From: Caprella mutica
Lineage: Eukaryota; Arthropoda; Malacostraca; Amphipoda; Caprellidae
Reading direction: 5' to 3'
NCBI GenBank assembly: GCA_947561585.1
Contig: CANNZV010002298.1
Coordinates: 62,001 to 126,000, forward strand
Length of the DNA: 64,000 nucleotides
Position 1 is the first letter of the stretch; the number at the start of each line of letters is the position of its first letter. The notes below the pieces were generated by a model. It had not been told where the DNA came from and did not search any database. It saw nothing but the letters and a program-made list of their open reading frames with translations. Positions 24,160-36,121 of the stretch are shown here, piece by piece. The position numbers and the translations under genes were made by a program.

Positions 24160-25943
24160 GTGATTATAAAATTATTGTAAGAGTTATAACATTATTGTAA
24201 GAGTTATAACATTATTGTAAGAGTTATAACATAATTGTAAGAGTTACAACATTATTGTAAGAGTTACAACATTATTGTAAGAGTTATAACATTATTGTAA
24301 GAGTAATAACATAATTGTAAGAGTTACAACATTATTGTAAGAGTTATAACATTATTGTAAGAGTTATAACATAATTGTAAGAGTTACAACATTATTGTAA
24401 GAGTTATAACATAATTGTAAGAGTTATAACATTATTGTAAGAGTTATAACATTATTGTAAGAGTTATAACATTATTGTAAGAGTTATAACACTATTGTAA
24501 GAGTTATAACATTATTGTAAGAGTTATAACATTATTGTAAGAGTTATAACATTATTGTAAGAGTTATAACATTATTGTAAGAGTTATAACATTATTGTAA
24601 GAGTTATAACATTATTGTAAGAGTTATAACATAATTGTAAGAGTTACAACATTATTGTAAGAGTTATAACATTATTGTAAGAGTAATAACATTATTGTAA
24701 GAGTTATAACATTATTGTAAGAGTTATAACATTATTGTAAGAGTTATAACATAATTGTAAGAGTTATAACATAATTGTAAGAGTTACAACATTATTGTAA
24801 GAGTTATAACATTATTGTAAGAGTAATAACATAATTGTAAGAGTAATAACATTATTGTAAGAGTAATAACATAATTGTAAGAGTTATAACATTATTGTAA
24901 GAGTTATAACATTATTGTAAGAGTTATAACATAATTGTAAGAGTTACAACATTATTGTAAGAGTTATAACATAATTGTAAGAGTTACAACATTATTGTAA
25001 GAGTTATAACATTATTGTAAGAGTTATAACATTATTGTAAGAGTTATAACACTATTGTAAGAGTTATAACATTATTGTTAGAGTTATAACATTATTGTAA
25101 GAGTTATAACATTATTGTAAGAGTTATAACATTATTGTAAGAGTTATAACATTATTGTAAGAGTTATAACATTATTGTAAGAGTTATAACATTATTGTAA
25201 GAGTTATAACATAATTGTAAGAGTTACAACATTATTGTAGGAGTTATAACATTATTGTAAGAGTAATAACATTATTGTAAGAGTTATAACATTATTGTAA
25301 GAGTTATAACATTATTGTAAGAGTTATAACATAATTGTAAGAGTTACAACATTATTGTAAGAGTTACAACATTATTGTAAGAGTTATAACATAATTGTAA
25401 GAGTTATAACATAATTGTAAGAGTTATAACATTATTGTAAGAGTAATAACATAATTGTAAGAGTTATAACATTATTGTAAGAGTTATAACATTATTGTAA
25501 GAGTTATAACATTATTGTAAGAGTTATAACATTATTGTAAGAGTTATAACATTATTGTAAGAGTTATAACATTATTGTAAGAGTTATAACATTATTGTAA
25601 GAGTTATAACACTATTGTAAGAGTTATAACATTATTGTTAGAGTTATAACATTATTGTAAGAGTTATAACATTATTGTAAGAGCTATAACATTATTGTAA
25701 GAGTTATAACATTATTGTAAGAGTTATAACATTATTGTAAGAGTTATAACATTATTGTAAGAGTTATAACATTATTGTAAGAGTTATAACATTATTGTAA
25801 GAGTTATAACATTATTTTTTAGAGTTATAACACTATTGTAAGAGTTAAAACATTATTGTAAGAGTTATAACATTATTGTAAGAGTTATAACATTATTGTA
25901 AGAGTTATAACATTATTGTAAGAGTTATATCATTATTGTATAA
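24160..25943. repeat. 20-bp satellite, about 89 copies
   Basis: The unit GAGTTATAACATTATTGTAA is very regular, with no net length change for over 1.6 kb. Variants are GAGTTACAAC, GAGTAATAAC, ATAATTGTAA and ACTATTGTAA. The ACTATTG variant sits at 24491, 25051 and 25611, exactly 560 bp apart, marking a 28-unit higher-order period. Each unit contains the palindrome GTTATAAC. No coding frame is open across the array. Confidence 0.97.
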
Positions 25944-26080
25944 TTACAATAGATGTGTAGGTACTTCGTAATTATTATTGTACGCTTTAAAATAAGTAAT
26001 AAATTTTTATATTATAGATTAGGAAATATTTGTTTGGTATTAAGTAAAATGAAAAATAATTATATATGAACTTGTCACAA

Positions 26081-26176
26081 TGCTATGCCATCACATTCAT
26101 GCCATCACATTCATGCCATCACATTCATGCTATCACATTCATGCCATCACATTCATGCCATCACATTCATGCCATC
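26081..26176. repeat. 14-bp minisatellite, 7 copies
   Basis: The unit CATCACATTCATGC is repeated about seven times with a single-base change. It sits in an AT-rich spacer (25944-26310) between the 20-bp and 15-bp satellites. Confidence 0.9.
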
Positions 26177-26310
26177 ACATTACTTACATTAGATGTACTA
26201 CAGTCTACGGTACTTTCACATACAGTAACATTTTCATACACAGAATAATGATATCATTGTATTATAAAGTATTATTATATCAATATATTATATAGTATAA
26301 TGATATCATT

Positions 26311-28053
26311 AAATTGATCCCTGGAAATTTGATCCCTGGTAATTTGATCCCTGGTAATTTGATCCCTAGTAATTTGATCCCTGGTAATTTGATCCCTGGT
26401 AATTTGATCTCTGGTAATTTGATCCCCGATAATTTAATCCCTGGTAATTCGATTCCTGGTAATTTGATCCCCGATAATTTGATCCCTGGTGAATTGATTC
26501 CCGGTAATTTGATCTTCGGTAATTTGATCCTTAGTAAATTGATCCTTTGTAATTTGATCCCCGGTAATTTGATCTTCGGTAATTTGATCCTTAGTAAATT
26601 GATCCCCGGTAATTTGATCCCTAGTAAATTGATCCCCAGTAATTTGATCCCTTGTAATTGGATCACTGGTAATTTGATCCCCGGTAATTTGATCCTTAGT
26701 AAATTCATCCCCGGTAATTTGATCCCTAGTAAATTGATCCCTTGTAATTTGATCCCCGGTAATTTGATCTTCGGTAATTTGATCCTTAGTAAATTGATCC
26801 CCGATAATTTGATCCCTAGTAAATTGATCCCCAGTAATTTGATCCCTAGTAATTTGATCCCCGGTAATTTGATCCCGGGTAATTTGATCCCTGGTAATTT
26901 GATCCCTGGTAATTTGATCCCTGGTAAATTGATCCCTGGTAAATTGACCCCCGATAATTTGATCCCTAGTAAATTGATCCCCGATAATTTGATTCCGGAT
27001 ATTTTGATCCCCGGTAATTTGATCCCTGGTAATATGATCCCTGGTAATTTGATCCCCGATAATTTGATCCCTGGTAAATTGATCCCTAGTAAATTGATCC
27101 CTGGTATTTTGATCCCCGGTAATTTGATCCCTGGTAATTTGATCCCTAGTAATTTGATCTCCGGTAATTTGATCCCCGGTAATTTGATCCCTAGTTAATT
27201 GATCACCGGTAATTTGATCCTTAGTAAATTCATCCCCGGTAATTTGATCCCTAGTAAATTGATCCCCAGTAATTTGATCCCTTGTAATTTGATCCCCAGT
27301 AATTTGATCCCTAGTAATTTGATCCCCGGTAATTTGATCCCGGGTAATTTGATCCCTGGTAATTTGATCCCTGGTAAATTGATCCCTGGTAAATTGACCC
27401 CCGATAATTTGATCCCTAGTAAATTGATCCCCGATAATTTGATTCCGGATATTTTGATCCCCGGTAATTTGATCCCTGGTAATATTATCCCTGGTAATTT
27501 GATCCCCGATAATTTGATTCCTGGTAAATTGATCCCTAGTAAATTGATCCCTGGTATTTTGATCCCCGGTAATTTGATCCTTGGTAAATTGATCCATGGT
27601 AAATTTATCCCTGGAATTTTGATCCCCGATAATTTGATCCCAGGTAAATTGATCCCTGGTAAATTGATCCCTGGTATTTTGATCCCCGGTAATTTGATCC
27701 CTGGTAATTTGATCCCTAGTAATTTGATCTCCGGTAATTTGATCCCCGGTAATTTGATCCCTAGTTAATTGATCACCGGTAATTTGATCCCAGGTATTTT
27801 GATCCCCGGTAATTTTATCCCTGGTAATTTGATCCCTGGTAATTTGATTCCTAGTAAATTGATTCCTGGTAATTTGATCCCAGATATTTTGATCCCCGGT
27901 GATTTGATCCCCGGTAATTTGATCCCCGATAATTTGATTCCCGGTAATTTGATCCCTGGTAATTTGATCCCCGGTAATTTGATCCCTGGTAATTTGATTC
28001 CTGGTAATTTGATTCCTGGTAATTTTATTCCTGGTAATTTGATCCCCGGTTAC
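26311..28053. repeat. 15-bp satellite, about 116 copies
   Basis: The unit AATTTGATCCCTGGT has variants CCCGGT, CCTAGT, CCCGAT and AAATTGATC. The length of 15 keeps frames open on both strands (pentapeptides NLIPG on plus, DQITR or DQITG on minus); these are artefacts. Blocks recur at longer periods: AAATTGACCCCCG occurs at 26940 and 27390 (450 bp, 30 units), and a block with CTAGTTAATTGATCACCGG occurs near 27181 and 27751 (570 bp, 38 units). Confidence 0.96.
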
Positions 28054-28329
28054 AGATATTATATTAAAATATAATAGTATAGAATGAGAGATATATTATG
28101 CTATAACAAAGACGAAAAAATGACAACAATAATTGTCTAAATTATAAATTACTTGTATTGTTGATAACAAGATTTGATATTTTTTATTTCAAAATAATGG
28201 AAGATTTGGTACAAATTCATCAAAATATCTTTTGTATTATAGATACCAAATTTAGTACATATTGTGTAATTTATTATTTGGAAGATTTGGAAGAAACGGA
28301 AAATAAGGCCAATTAATTTACAAAATGAA

Positions 28330-28411
28330 ATATGAAATTAATTAATAATATGAAATTAATTAATAATATGAAATTAATTAATAATATGAAATTAATTAAT
28401 AATATGAAATA
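28330..28411. repeat. 18-bp minisatellite, 4-5 copies
   Basis: The unit ATGAAATTAATTAATAAT is tandemly repeated four to five times and contains the palindrome TTAATTAA. It lies between the 15-bp satellite and its inverted remnant. Confidence 0.85.
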
Positions 28412-28488
28412 GTGCGAAATGGAAAATACGGCGACGAATTAAACTTAACATTAGTCCAAGAAGTAAATAACGTTTATGCAATAAAAAC

Positions 28489-28521
28489 GGGGATCATATT
28501 ACCGGTGGTCAAATTACCGGT
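28489..28521 (-). repeat. Inverted remnant of the 15-bp satellite
   Basis: Read on the minus strand, these 33 bases are two units of the 26311-28053 satellite, with ACCGGTAATTTGACC followed by a second unit. They stand alone, about 440 bp beyond the main array and in the opposite orientation. Confidence 0.65.
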
Positions 28522-28539
28522 CACGCATTCAATGTTTCA

Positions 28540-29383
28540 TTTTGTCAAAGAGATAATAAATACAGCATATATAACTAATATTTTAGTTTCCAATAATTTA
28601 ATCGTCAATTTCTAGTTCAAATTTCATATAAATAGTTAATGTTCTATTTAAATAAAAAATAAATGTTTTATTCTTGTAAATAATTCAAACACTCGTTTAT
28701 TACTTTTATTAGATAATAAATAAGTTAATAAATACTGTACTTAGAATAAATATTTTTATCTGTACAAATATATTAGTACTTTGGCATACAAATATTAGGT
28801 AGTAAAATTAGAATTTATGTTCTAATATTAAGTAAGTAACTTTGAATAGAATTATAAGAATAATTTGACTTTAATTCTCAGTAGATTTTAGTTCATTCTC
28901 TCTATAGGGTAAAGGAGCATTTGCCAACAAATTAAAGACAGGATGACATTGCAAAGGTAATCATTAAAAAAGCATTTAATTAATTACATGGTAGGGAAAA
29001 AACCCTTTCTCCACAATGAATATAATCTAATATTAAAATGCTATTTTTCTATAATAATTTAATATAATTATAATTTGAAATAGTTCGCAGTTGGTAATTG
29101 ATCCCTTACCAAATGTGTTTTACAAATAATATATCATTACGATAACATTGATAATGATTTATTTCTACTCACAGCCTCTGATTGTTATTAACTAAACTTA
29201 TAGTCTTTTCCCAATTATTGTACAGTGCGGACATTGCACTCAATTAATTGGCTACAATTTAATTGAATTGGAATGTCATTAAATTTATCAGGCAAATGTT
29301 GTACAGAAAAATCTACAGCAATAATTTTAAGAAATACATTTTCATAATTTTAATTATTAATAAATAAAAAAGTTATATAGCTC
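28540..29383. other. AT-rich non-coding stretch, nothing recognised
   Basis: Very AT-rich. No coding frame, repeat or RNA gene was recognised. Confidence 0.45.
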
Positions 29384-29812
29384 CCCTATTCTCTCCCTTC
29401 CTTTCCCTCCCTTTCATCTCTCCCTTTCTTCTCCCCCTTTCTTCTACCCCTTTCTTCTCTCCCTTTCTTCTCCCCCTTTCTTCTCTCCCTTTCTTTTCTC
29501 CCTTTCTTCTCTCTCTTTCTTCTCCCCCTTTCATCTCTCCCTTTCTTCTCCTCCTTTCTTCTCTCCCTTTCTTCTCCCCCTTTCTTCTCCCCCGTTCTTC
29601 TCTCCCTTTCTTCTCTCCCTTTCTTCTTTTCTTCTCTTCCTTTCTTCTCTCCCTCTCTCTCCCTTTCTTCCATCCCTTTCTTCTCTCCCTTTCTTCTCTC
29701 CTTTTCTTTCCTCCATTTCTTCCCTCCCTTTCTTCTCTCTCTCTTTCTTCTCTCCCTTTCTTCTCTTCTTTTCTCCTCTCCCTTTCTTCTCTCCCTCCCT
29801 TTCTCTCCCTGG
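29384..29812. repeat. Pyrimidine-rich minisatellite
   Basis: The plus strand is made of CCCTTTCTTCTC-type units of about 12 bp with small length changes. Glu/Lys/Arg-rich minus-strand frames are artefacts. It resembles the array at 5086-6114 in base composition but has a different unit. Confidence 0.93.
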
Positions 29813-30476
29813 TCTATACATATAAATAGACTTATTCCTTTTTATTGATATATTTAAAATTACTCAATGCGAACTAATAGTTATTACACTTTCACCGAAA
29901 ATATGACAAATTTTTAGCAAAATAAAGTATACCTATTTTATAGTAAAAAAGTAAAGAATACATTTGTATACTTCACATATCAAACATGACAATAGAGTTA
30001 TGATAAACTACTCTAGAGAGAGGAAATGTTGCAGTGATTGCAGGACGCTAAGGAAGACGGTGTAAAACCTTATTTTGTCTCAGTTATATCATTTCTCAAT
30101 TAAACTTCGTTTCAGTTATATCATTTCTCAATTAAACTGACGCTAGATTGCCAGTCACGTGACCCAAAAATAAGAATTTTAGCGTCCCGCAAAACGCGAT
30201 ATTATTTTGGCCACTGGAACCTGGCCTGCCCCCTGTAATATTCAGAAGACAATCAGTAGGAGTAGAAACAAATTTTGAAAAGGTAAAATTCCATTTGATA
30301 AGACGCAAGTTATACAAATTTCGTAGTCAAGATACATGCTCATCTTGACACAAACTATATTATTATAACTTCGGGAAATACACTCAAGAGTAAGAGAAGA
30401 AAGATTGTGTTGCTATAATAAGAGCTGCGTCCGTCTGTCTGTCTGTCCGTGTGTCACACTTTTATAAAAAAAATTA
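29813..30476. other. Non-coding stretch with one short direct duplication
   Basis: A 26-bp word starting CAGTTATATCATTTCTCAAT occurs at 30081-30106 and again at 30113-30138. No gene was recognised. A short CTGT run lies at 30433-30446. Confidence 0.4.
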
Positions 30477-30830
30477 TATTAAAAACAAAGATATTATACC
30501 ACAACAAGGTACACCACTCTACTCTCGACAATTTCTGTTTTAAAAAGCGCCATCTGGATTTGAAAGCGGGAGCTAGAGAAACAACAACATTTGGTGTTGA
30601 TCATCTCTTCATTTCTATTGTATTTAGCTGTATCTATTATACCGATGTAAAGCTTAATTTTCAAGTAAAATAATCTTCATTAATGAATGAAATAAAAGTT
30701 AAAATGTTATTAAACAAACCAAATGTTGTTGTTTCTGTGGCTCCCGCTTTCAAATCCAGATGGCGCTTTTTAAAACAGAAATTGTCGAAAGTAGTGTATC
30801 TTGTTGTAGTATAATATCTTTGTTAAAAGG
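30477..30830. mobile_element. Inverted-repeat element, about 350 bp
   Basis: Two arms of about 110 bp (about 30482-30592 and 30717-30826) are reverse complements, including GCGCCATCTGGATTTGAAAG on the left and its complement on the right. The spacer of about 125 bp is AT-rich. This is the shape of a MITE. Outer ends near AACAAAGATATTATAC are clear, but no target duplication could be fixed. Confidence 0.6.
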
Positions 30831-31021
30831 ATAAACAAATCATTTGTGGCAGTATCATGACTACGGGCTACAATAATATTGACACTAATTATTTAAGAAA
30901 AAAAAATATATTATGGCTTTTGAGAGATTTTTTTTTGTTCAATCAGAATATGTGTAATGTGTATCCAGAATAGAGGCTTGCATTCGAATATAATTTAGAT
31001 TCAATAACAGGTACTGTACTA

Positions 31022-31651
31022 CACCATTTTAGTCTCAAATTAAAATTAGTCAACTTCAAATTGAAGGACGTGAATTTCGAAATAAAATTAGTCAACTTCA
31101 AATTGAAGGACGTGAATTTCGAAATAAAATTAGTGAACTTCAAATTAAAAAAAGTCAACTTCAAGTTAAAAAAGTTCAATTTCAAATTAAAATATCGCAT
31201 TTTTTTCATTTAAACTCTCAATTCTGAAATAAATAAAGTTAATTCACAAATAGGAAATTTTCTACATATATTGAATAATGGCCAAAGCAGTTTTATTTTA
31301 TCATTATATTTATTTACTCGTCCAATTCATAATAAGTTCATGTATAATGGATACAGTAGAACATTCATATAATTCTAAAGATTTATCAGATGGTTGAATT
31401 GATTTTTACTTGAGTTCATCTTTCATAATTTATGATATTTTATAAAATAAGAATGAAAATTTTAATTTGTACTTGAGTTAATTTTATTTGAAATTGATTC
31501 ATTTTAATTTGAACTACACTTTATTTAATTTGAAGCTGATCTATTTTAATTTGAACTTGACTAATTTTAATTTGAAGTTCACTTCCTTTAATTTGAAGTT
31601 GACTAATTTTAATTTGAACTTGACTTCTTTTAATTTGAGGCTAAAATGGTG
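31022..31651. mobile_element. 630-bp TA-flanked MITE with repeats in its ends
   Basis: The ends CACCATTTTAG (left) and CTAAAATGGTG (right) are inverted and flanked by TA (31020-31021 and 31652-31653). Inside each end are tandem units of about 21 bp, such as TTAATTTGAAGTTGACTAAT on the right and the complement on the left. The middle is AT-rich and non-coding. TA flanks suggest mobilisation by a Tc1/mariner- or pogo-type transposase; this is inference. Confidence 0.7.
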
Positions 31652-31653
31652 TA

Positions 31654-32948
31654 TAGTATTCATAGAAAGAATTAATATTAAACTAATGGATATTACCAAG
31701 GTTCATAGACAATAGCAGGTTTAACGAATAGGAAAAAAATTGCCAGACGTTCTATACTCATAATTCTTTTAAATTAATTTATTCTGGACAAACCAAGATT
31801 CTGGACAAACAAGTTCCGAGACCTGATGACAGTGAAGGTGTGAAGTGTATGGAATGTTTTCCCAGGTGAGTTGGTTGATGCACCCTCTGTCGAGTCCTTC
31901 AGAGGAACTTGGATACACTAACCGAAGGTTAGAGAGAAACTCCGTTAAAGTCTAATGTCCAGCGCCCGTGTCCATGCACGAGTGCTGTATGTGAGGCTGA
32001 ACTTATCCGGGTTAATTCCTCAACCCTGTAATGGATCCATATTCTCCCAGCACTCGCTGGTTGAGATTGTTTTCCTAGGATCTAAAGCCCTGACTGCTCT
32101 GGTGGTGCAGCCTGTGTGTCAAGTCTCAGACCTGGTGCATGGGATGAGGTGAGATAGAGAGAGGGTCTAAAGTGTGCACTTGCTGCACTGGTTTCACCCT
32201 CGGATGGGCGTATGGTACCTTTTGTGTGATCCTTTTCCTTGTGACTCCTTGTGATTTCTCTACCTTTCTTCCCTTTCTTCTCCCACTGTATTCCCTTTAT
32301 TTTCTCCCTTTCTTCTCTCCCTTTCTTCCCTTTCTTGTCTCCTTTTATTCTTCCCCTTTCTTCTCTCCCTTTCTTCTTCTTCCTTATCTCCCTTTCTTCC
32401 CTCTATTCCCTCCCTTTCTTCCCCCTTTCTTCCTTTCTCTCTCTCCCAGCGTAAGAAGCGCCAGGCCAATAATTGGTGTTCTCATAAGTTTTGTGTCGGG
32501 AGGACATGTGGTCGTGAGTCGAATACTCTGCCATGCTATCGCCACCCAAACTTTTACACTGTCGACAAGACTTGTGAGCTCGTAAACATCCAAAATGGCC
32601 AGATTTCTACCTAACTCCAACCTATATTGCCAGGACACTTCTGCACCTCTCTTATCTTGCCCTTTGTCCTTCTGCACTCAGTCTCCTGCACTCGGCCTCC
32701 TGCACTAAGCCTCCTGCACTTAAAGTACATACAGTGTGTGTTTTTTTCAATACTGTTTTGAGCTCTCACTTTATATTACGGAATATATATTATTATTTTT
32801 ATCACTCTTTCTATTCCACACCCTCACTCTTACCAAAATATAATTACCGAGAAAATAAAGAAGCATCAGTTTTCAAAATATTTAAGAAAATATAGGAGTA
32901 TGGTGCATGCTTCATATAATACTCAGATTATTAGTTTCGGGTGCTTAC
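31654..32948. other. GC-richer stretch with a CT tract, unknown origin
   Basis: Positions 31810-32250 and 32450-32720 are richer in GC than the neighbourhood and are separated by a pyrimidine tract at 32262-32448. A 14-bp phrase (CTCCTGCACTAAGC type) is repeated about four to five times at 32668-32722. Frames at 31955-32152 and 32172-32585 (plus) and 32384-32677 (minus) are open, but I recognise no protein. It could be the 3' end of a retrotransposon or a non-coding transcript unit. Confidence 0.3.
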
Positions 32949-34030
32949 TTATAGAGTTCGGCACGTAACGTGTAGAGTTTGGTACGTAACGTGTAGAGTT
33001 TGGCACGTAACGTGTAGAGTTTGGCACGTAACGTGTAGAGTTTGGCACGTAACGTGTACAGTTTGGCACGTAACGTGTAGAGTTTGGTACGTAACGTGTA
33101 GAGTTTGGTACGTAACGTGTAGAGTTTGGTACGTAACGTGTAGAGTTTGGTACGTAACGTGTAGAGTTTGGTACGTAACGTGTAGAGTTTGGTACGTAAC
33201 GTGTAGAGTTTGGCACGTAACGTGTAGAGTTCAGCACGTAGGTGTGTAGAGTTCGGCACGTAACGTGTAGAGTTCGGTACGTAACGTGTAGAGTTTGGTA
33301 TGTAACGTGTAGAGTTTGGTATGTAACGTGTAGAGTTCGGTACGTAACGTGTAGAGTTTGGTACGTAACGTGTAGAGTTCGGTACGTAACGTGTAAAGTT
33401 GGCACGTAACGTGTAGAGTTCGGTACGTAACGTGTAGAGTTCGGTACGTAACGTGTAGAGTTCGGTACGTAACGTGTAGAGTTTGGCACTTAACGTGTAG
33501 AGTTTGGCACGTAACGTGTAGAGTTCGGTACGTAACGTGTAGAGTTCGGTACGTAACGTGTAGAGTTCGGTACGTAACGTGTAGAGTTCGGTACGTAACG
33601 TGTAGAGTTCGGTACGTAACGTGTAGAGTTGGCACGTAACGTGTAGAGTTTGGCACGTAACGTGTAGAGTTCGGTACGTAACGTGTAGAGTTCGGTACGT
33701 AACGTGTAGAGTTTGGCACGTAACGTGTAGAAATGGGTGCGTAACGTGTAGAGTTGGCACGTAACGTGTAGAGTTCGGTACGTAACGTGAAGAGTTTGGT
33801 GCGTAACGTGTAGAGTTTGGCACGTAACGTGTAGAGTTTGGCACGTAACGTGTAGAGTTTGGCACGTAACGTGTAGAGTTTGGCACGTAACGTGTAGAGT
33901 TTGGTGCGTAACGTGTAGAGTTTGGCACGTAACGTGTAGAGTTTGGCACGTAACGTGTAGAGTTTGGTGCGTAACGTGTAGAGTTCGGTACGTAACGTGT
34001 AGAGTTTGGTGCGTAACGTGTAGAGTGCGA
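32949..34030. repeat. 21-bp satellite, about 52 copies
   Basis: The unit consists of GTACGTAACGTGTAGAGT followed by TTG or TCG, with GCACGTAACG and GTGCGTAACG variants. It is rich in ACGT palindromes and CpG. Because 21 is divisible by three, seven-residue repeats (NSTRYVP and relatives) are open on the minus strand; these are artefacts. Occasional one-base deletions (GAGTTGGCACG) shift those frames. Confidence 0.96.
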
Positions 34031-34547
34031 TACGTTATTCATTGAGTTTGACTGAGTGTAATAGAGTTTGGGTATTTAAATATTAATTAAATTTCTTTCA
34101 AATATCCCTTCACTGTTTAATCCAATTAAAAAAAATAGCTAGATTAAAAAAATATCTTTTAATAATAACCATCAGGTTTTGTAAATGTTTTCACTATTGC
34201 AGTCACTTGCAATAGTTACGATTTGAGGGCAAGAGAATCTATAGTAAATCATGAACTGAAGACCATTTACACTCTGAGGGATTATACAGAATTATTTATT
34301 TCAAAATTACTAATTTTCATAAATATGTATGTATAGTTCTACTTAGTTTGTTTATTTATTTACCTATATACCTATAACGTTAGCTATTTCAATTTATGTA
34401 TCCTTTGGAGAATATTGTACTTTTTGAAGAAATCTAATATTTGAAAGATTTTTAAAATTATTTATTAAATGGTATTTTATATTATTACCCTTCTTTTCCA
34501 TTTTATAGTTAATATTAATATTCATATTAACATATACAATACTACAT
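34031..34547. other. AT-rich spacer, nothing recognised
   Basis: AT-rich spacer between the 21-bp satellite and the CTGT array. No gene or repeat was seen. Confidence 0.45.
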
Positions 34548-34591
34548 TGTCTGTCTGTCTGTCTGTTGTCTGTCTGTTGTCTTTCTGTGTG

Positions 34592-34624
<33 letters not shown>

Positions 34625-35254
34625 AGTCTATTGTCTGTTGTCTGTCTGTCTGTCTGGCTGTCTGTCTGTTGTCTGTCTGTTGTCTGTCTGTTGTCTGTCT
34701 GTCTGTTGTCTGTCTGTGTGTTGTCTGTCTGTCTGTCTGTCTGTTGTCTGTCTGTCTGTATGTCTGTCTGTCTGTTGTCTGTCTGTTGTCTTTCTGTGTG
34801 TTGTCTGTCTGTCTGTCTGTCTGTTGTCTGTCTGTCTGTCAGTCTATTGTCTGTTGTCTGTCTGTCTGTCTGGCTGTCTGTCTGTTGTCTGTCTGTTGTC
34901 TGTCTGTTGTCTGTCTGTCTGTTGTCTGTCTGTGTGTTGTCTGTCTGTCTGTCTGTCTGTTGTCTGTCTGTCTGTATGTCTGTCTGTCTGTTGTCTGTCT
35001 GTCTGCCTGTCTGTTGTCTGTCTGTCTGTATGTCTGTCTGTCTGTCTGTCTGTCTGGCTGTCTGTCTGTTGTCTGTCTGTTGTCTGTCTGTTGTCTGTCT
35101 GTCTGTTGTCTGTCTGTGTGTTGTCTGTCTGTCTGTCTGTCTGTTGTCTGTCTGTCTGTATGTCTGTCTGTCTGTTGTCTGTCTGTCTGCCTGTCTGTCT
35201 GGCTGTCTGTCTGTTGTCTGTCTGTTGTCTGTCTGTCTGTTGTCTGTCTGTGTG

Positions 35255-35286
<32 letters not shown>

Positions 35287-35453
35287 TGTCTGTCTGTCTG
35301 TATGTCTGTCTGTCTGTTGTCTGTCTGTCTGCCTGTCTGTTGTCTGTCTGTCTGTATGTCTGTCTGTCTGTCTGTTGTCTGTCTGTCTGTTGTCTGTCTG
35401 TCTGTTGTCTGTCTGTCTGTCTGTCTGTTGTCTGTCTGTCAGTCTGTTGTCTG

Positions 35454-35485
<32 letters not shown>

Positions 35486-36088
35486 TGTCTGTCTGTCTGT
35501 TGTCTGTCTGTGTGTTGTCTGTCTGTGTGTCTGTCTGTCTGTCTATTGTATGTTTGTATGTTGTCTGTCTGTCTGTCTGTTGTCTGTCTCTCTGTCTGTC
35601 TGTTATCTGTCTGTTGTCTGTCTGTCTGTCTGTCTGTCTGTTGTCTGTCTGTCTGTTGTCTGTCTGTCTGTTGTCTGTATGTCTGTCTGTCTGTTGTCTG
35701 TCTGTCTGTCTGTCTGTCTGACTGTCTGTTGTCTGTCTGTCTGTATGTATGTCTGTCTGTCTGTCTATCTGTCTGTCTATCTGTCTGTTGTCTGTCTGTC
35801 TGTCTGTCTGTCTGTTGTCTGTCTGTCTGTTGTCTGTATGTCTGTCTGTCTGTCTGTTGTCTGTCTGTGTGTTGTCTGTCTGTCTGTCAGTCTGTTGTCT
35901 GTTGTCTGTCTGTCTGTCTGTCTGTCTGTTGTCTGTCTGTTGTCTGTCTGTCTGTTGTCTGTCTGTGTGTTGTCTGTCTGTGTGTCTGTCTGTCTGTCTG
36001 TTGTATGTTTGTATGTAGTCTGTCTGTCTGTTGTCTGTTGTCTGTCTGTCTGTCTGTCTGTCAGTCTGTTGTCTGTCTGTCTGTCTGT

Positions 36089-36121
<33 letters not shown>

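Noticed and set aside
14650..28053. CRISPR-like arrays
   Set aside because: Units are 14-20 bp, directly adjacent with no unique spacers, and the context is eukaryotic. These are satellites.
26314..28074. NLIPG pentapeptide-repeat protein (plus) or DQITR repeat protein (minus)
   Set aside because: The 15-bp satellite keeps frames open on both strands; no start context, unique domain or flanking gene structure. Not a genuine pentapeptide-repeat family member.
32923..34042. NSTRYVP heptapeptide repeat protein on minus
   Set aside because: 21-bp satellite artefact; one-base deletions switch the frame repeatedly.
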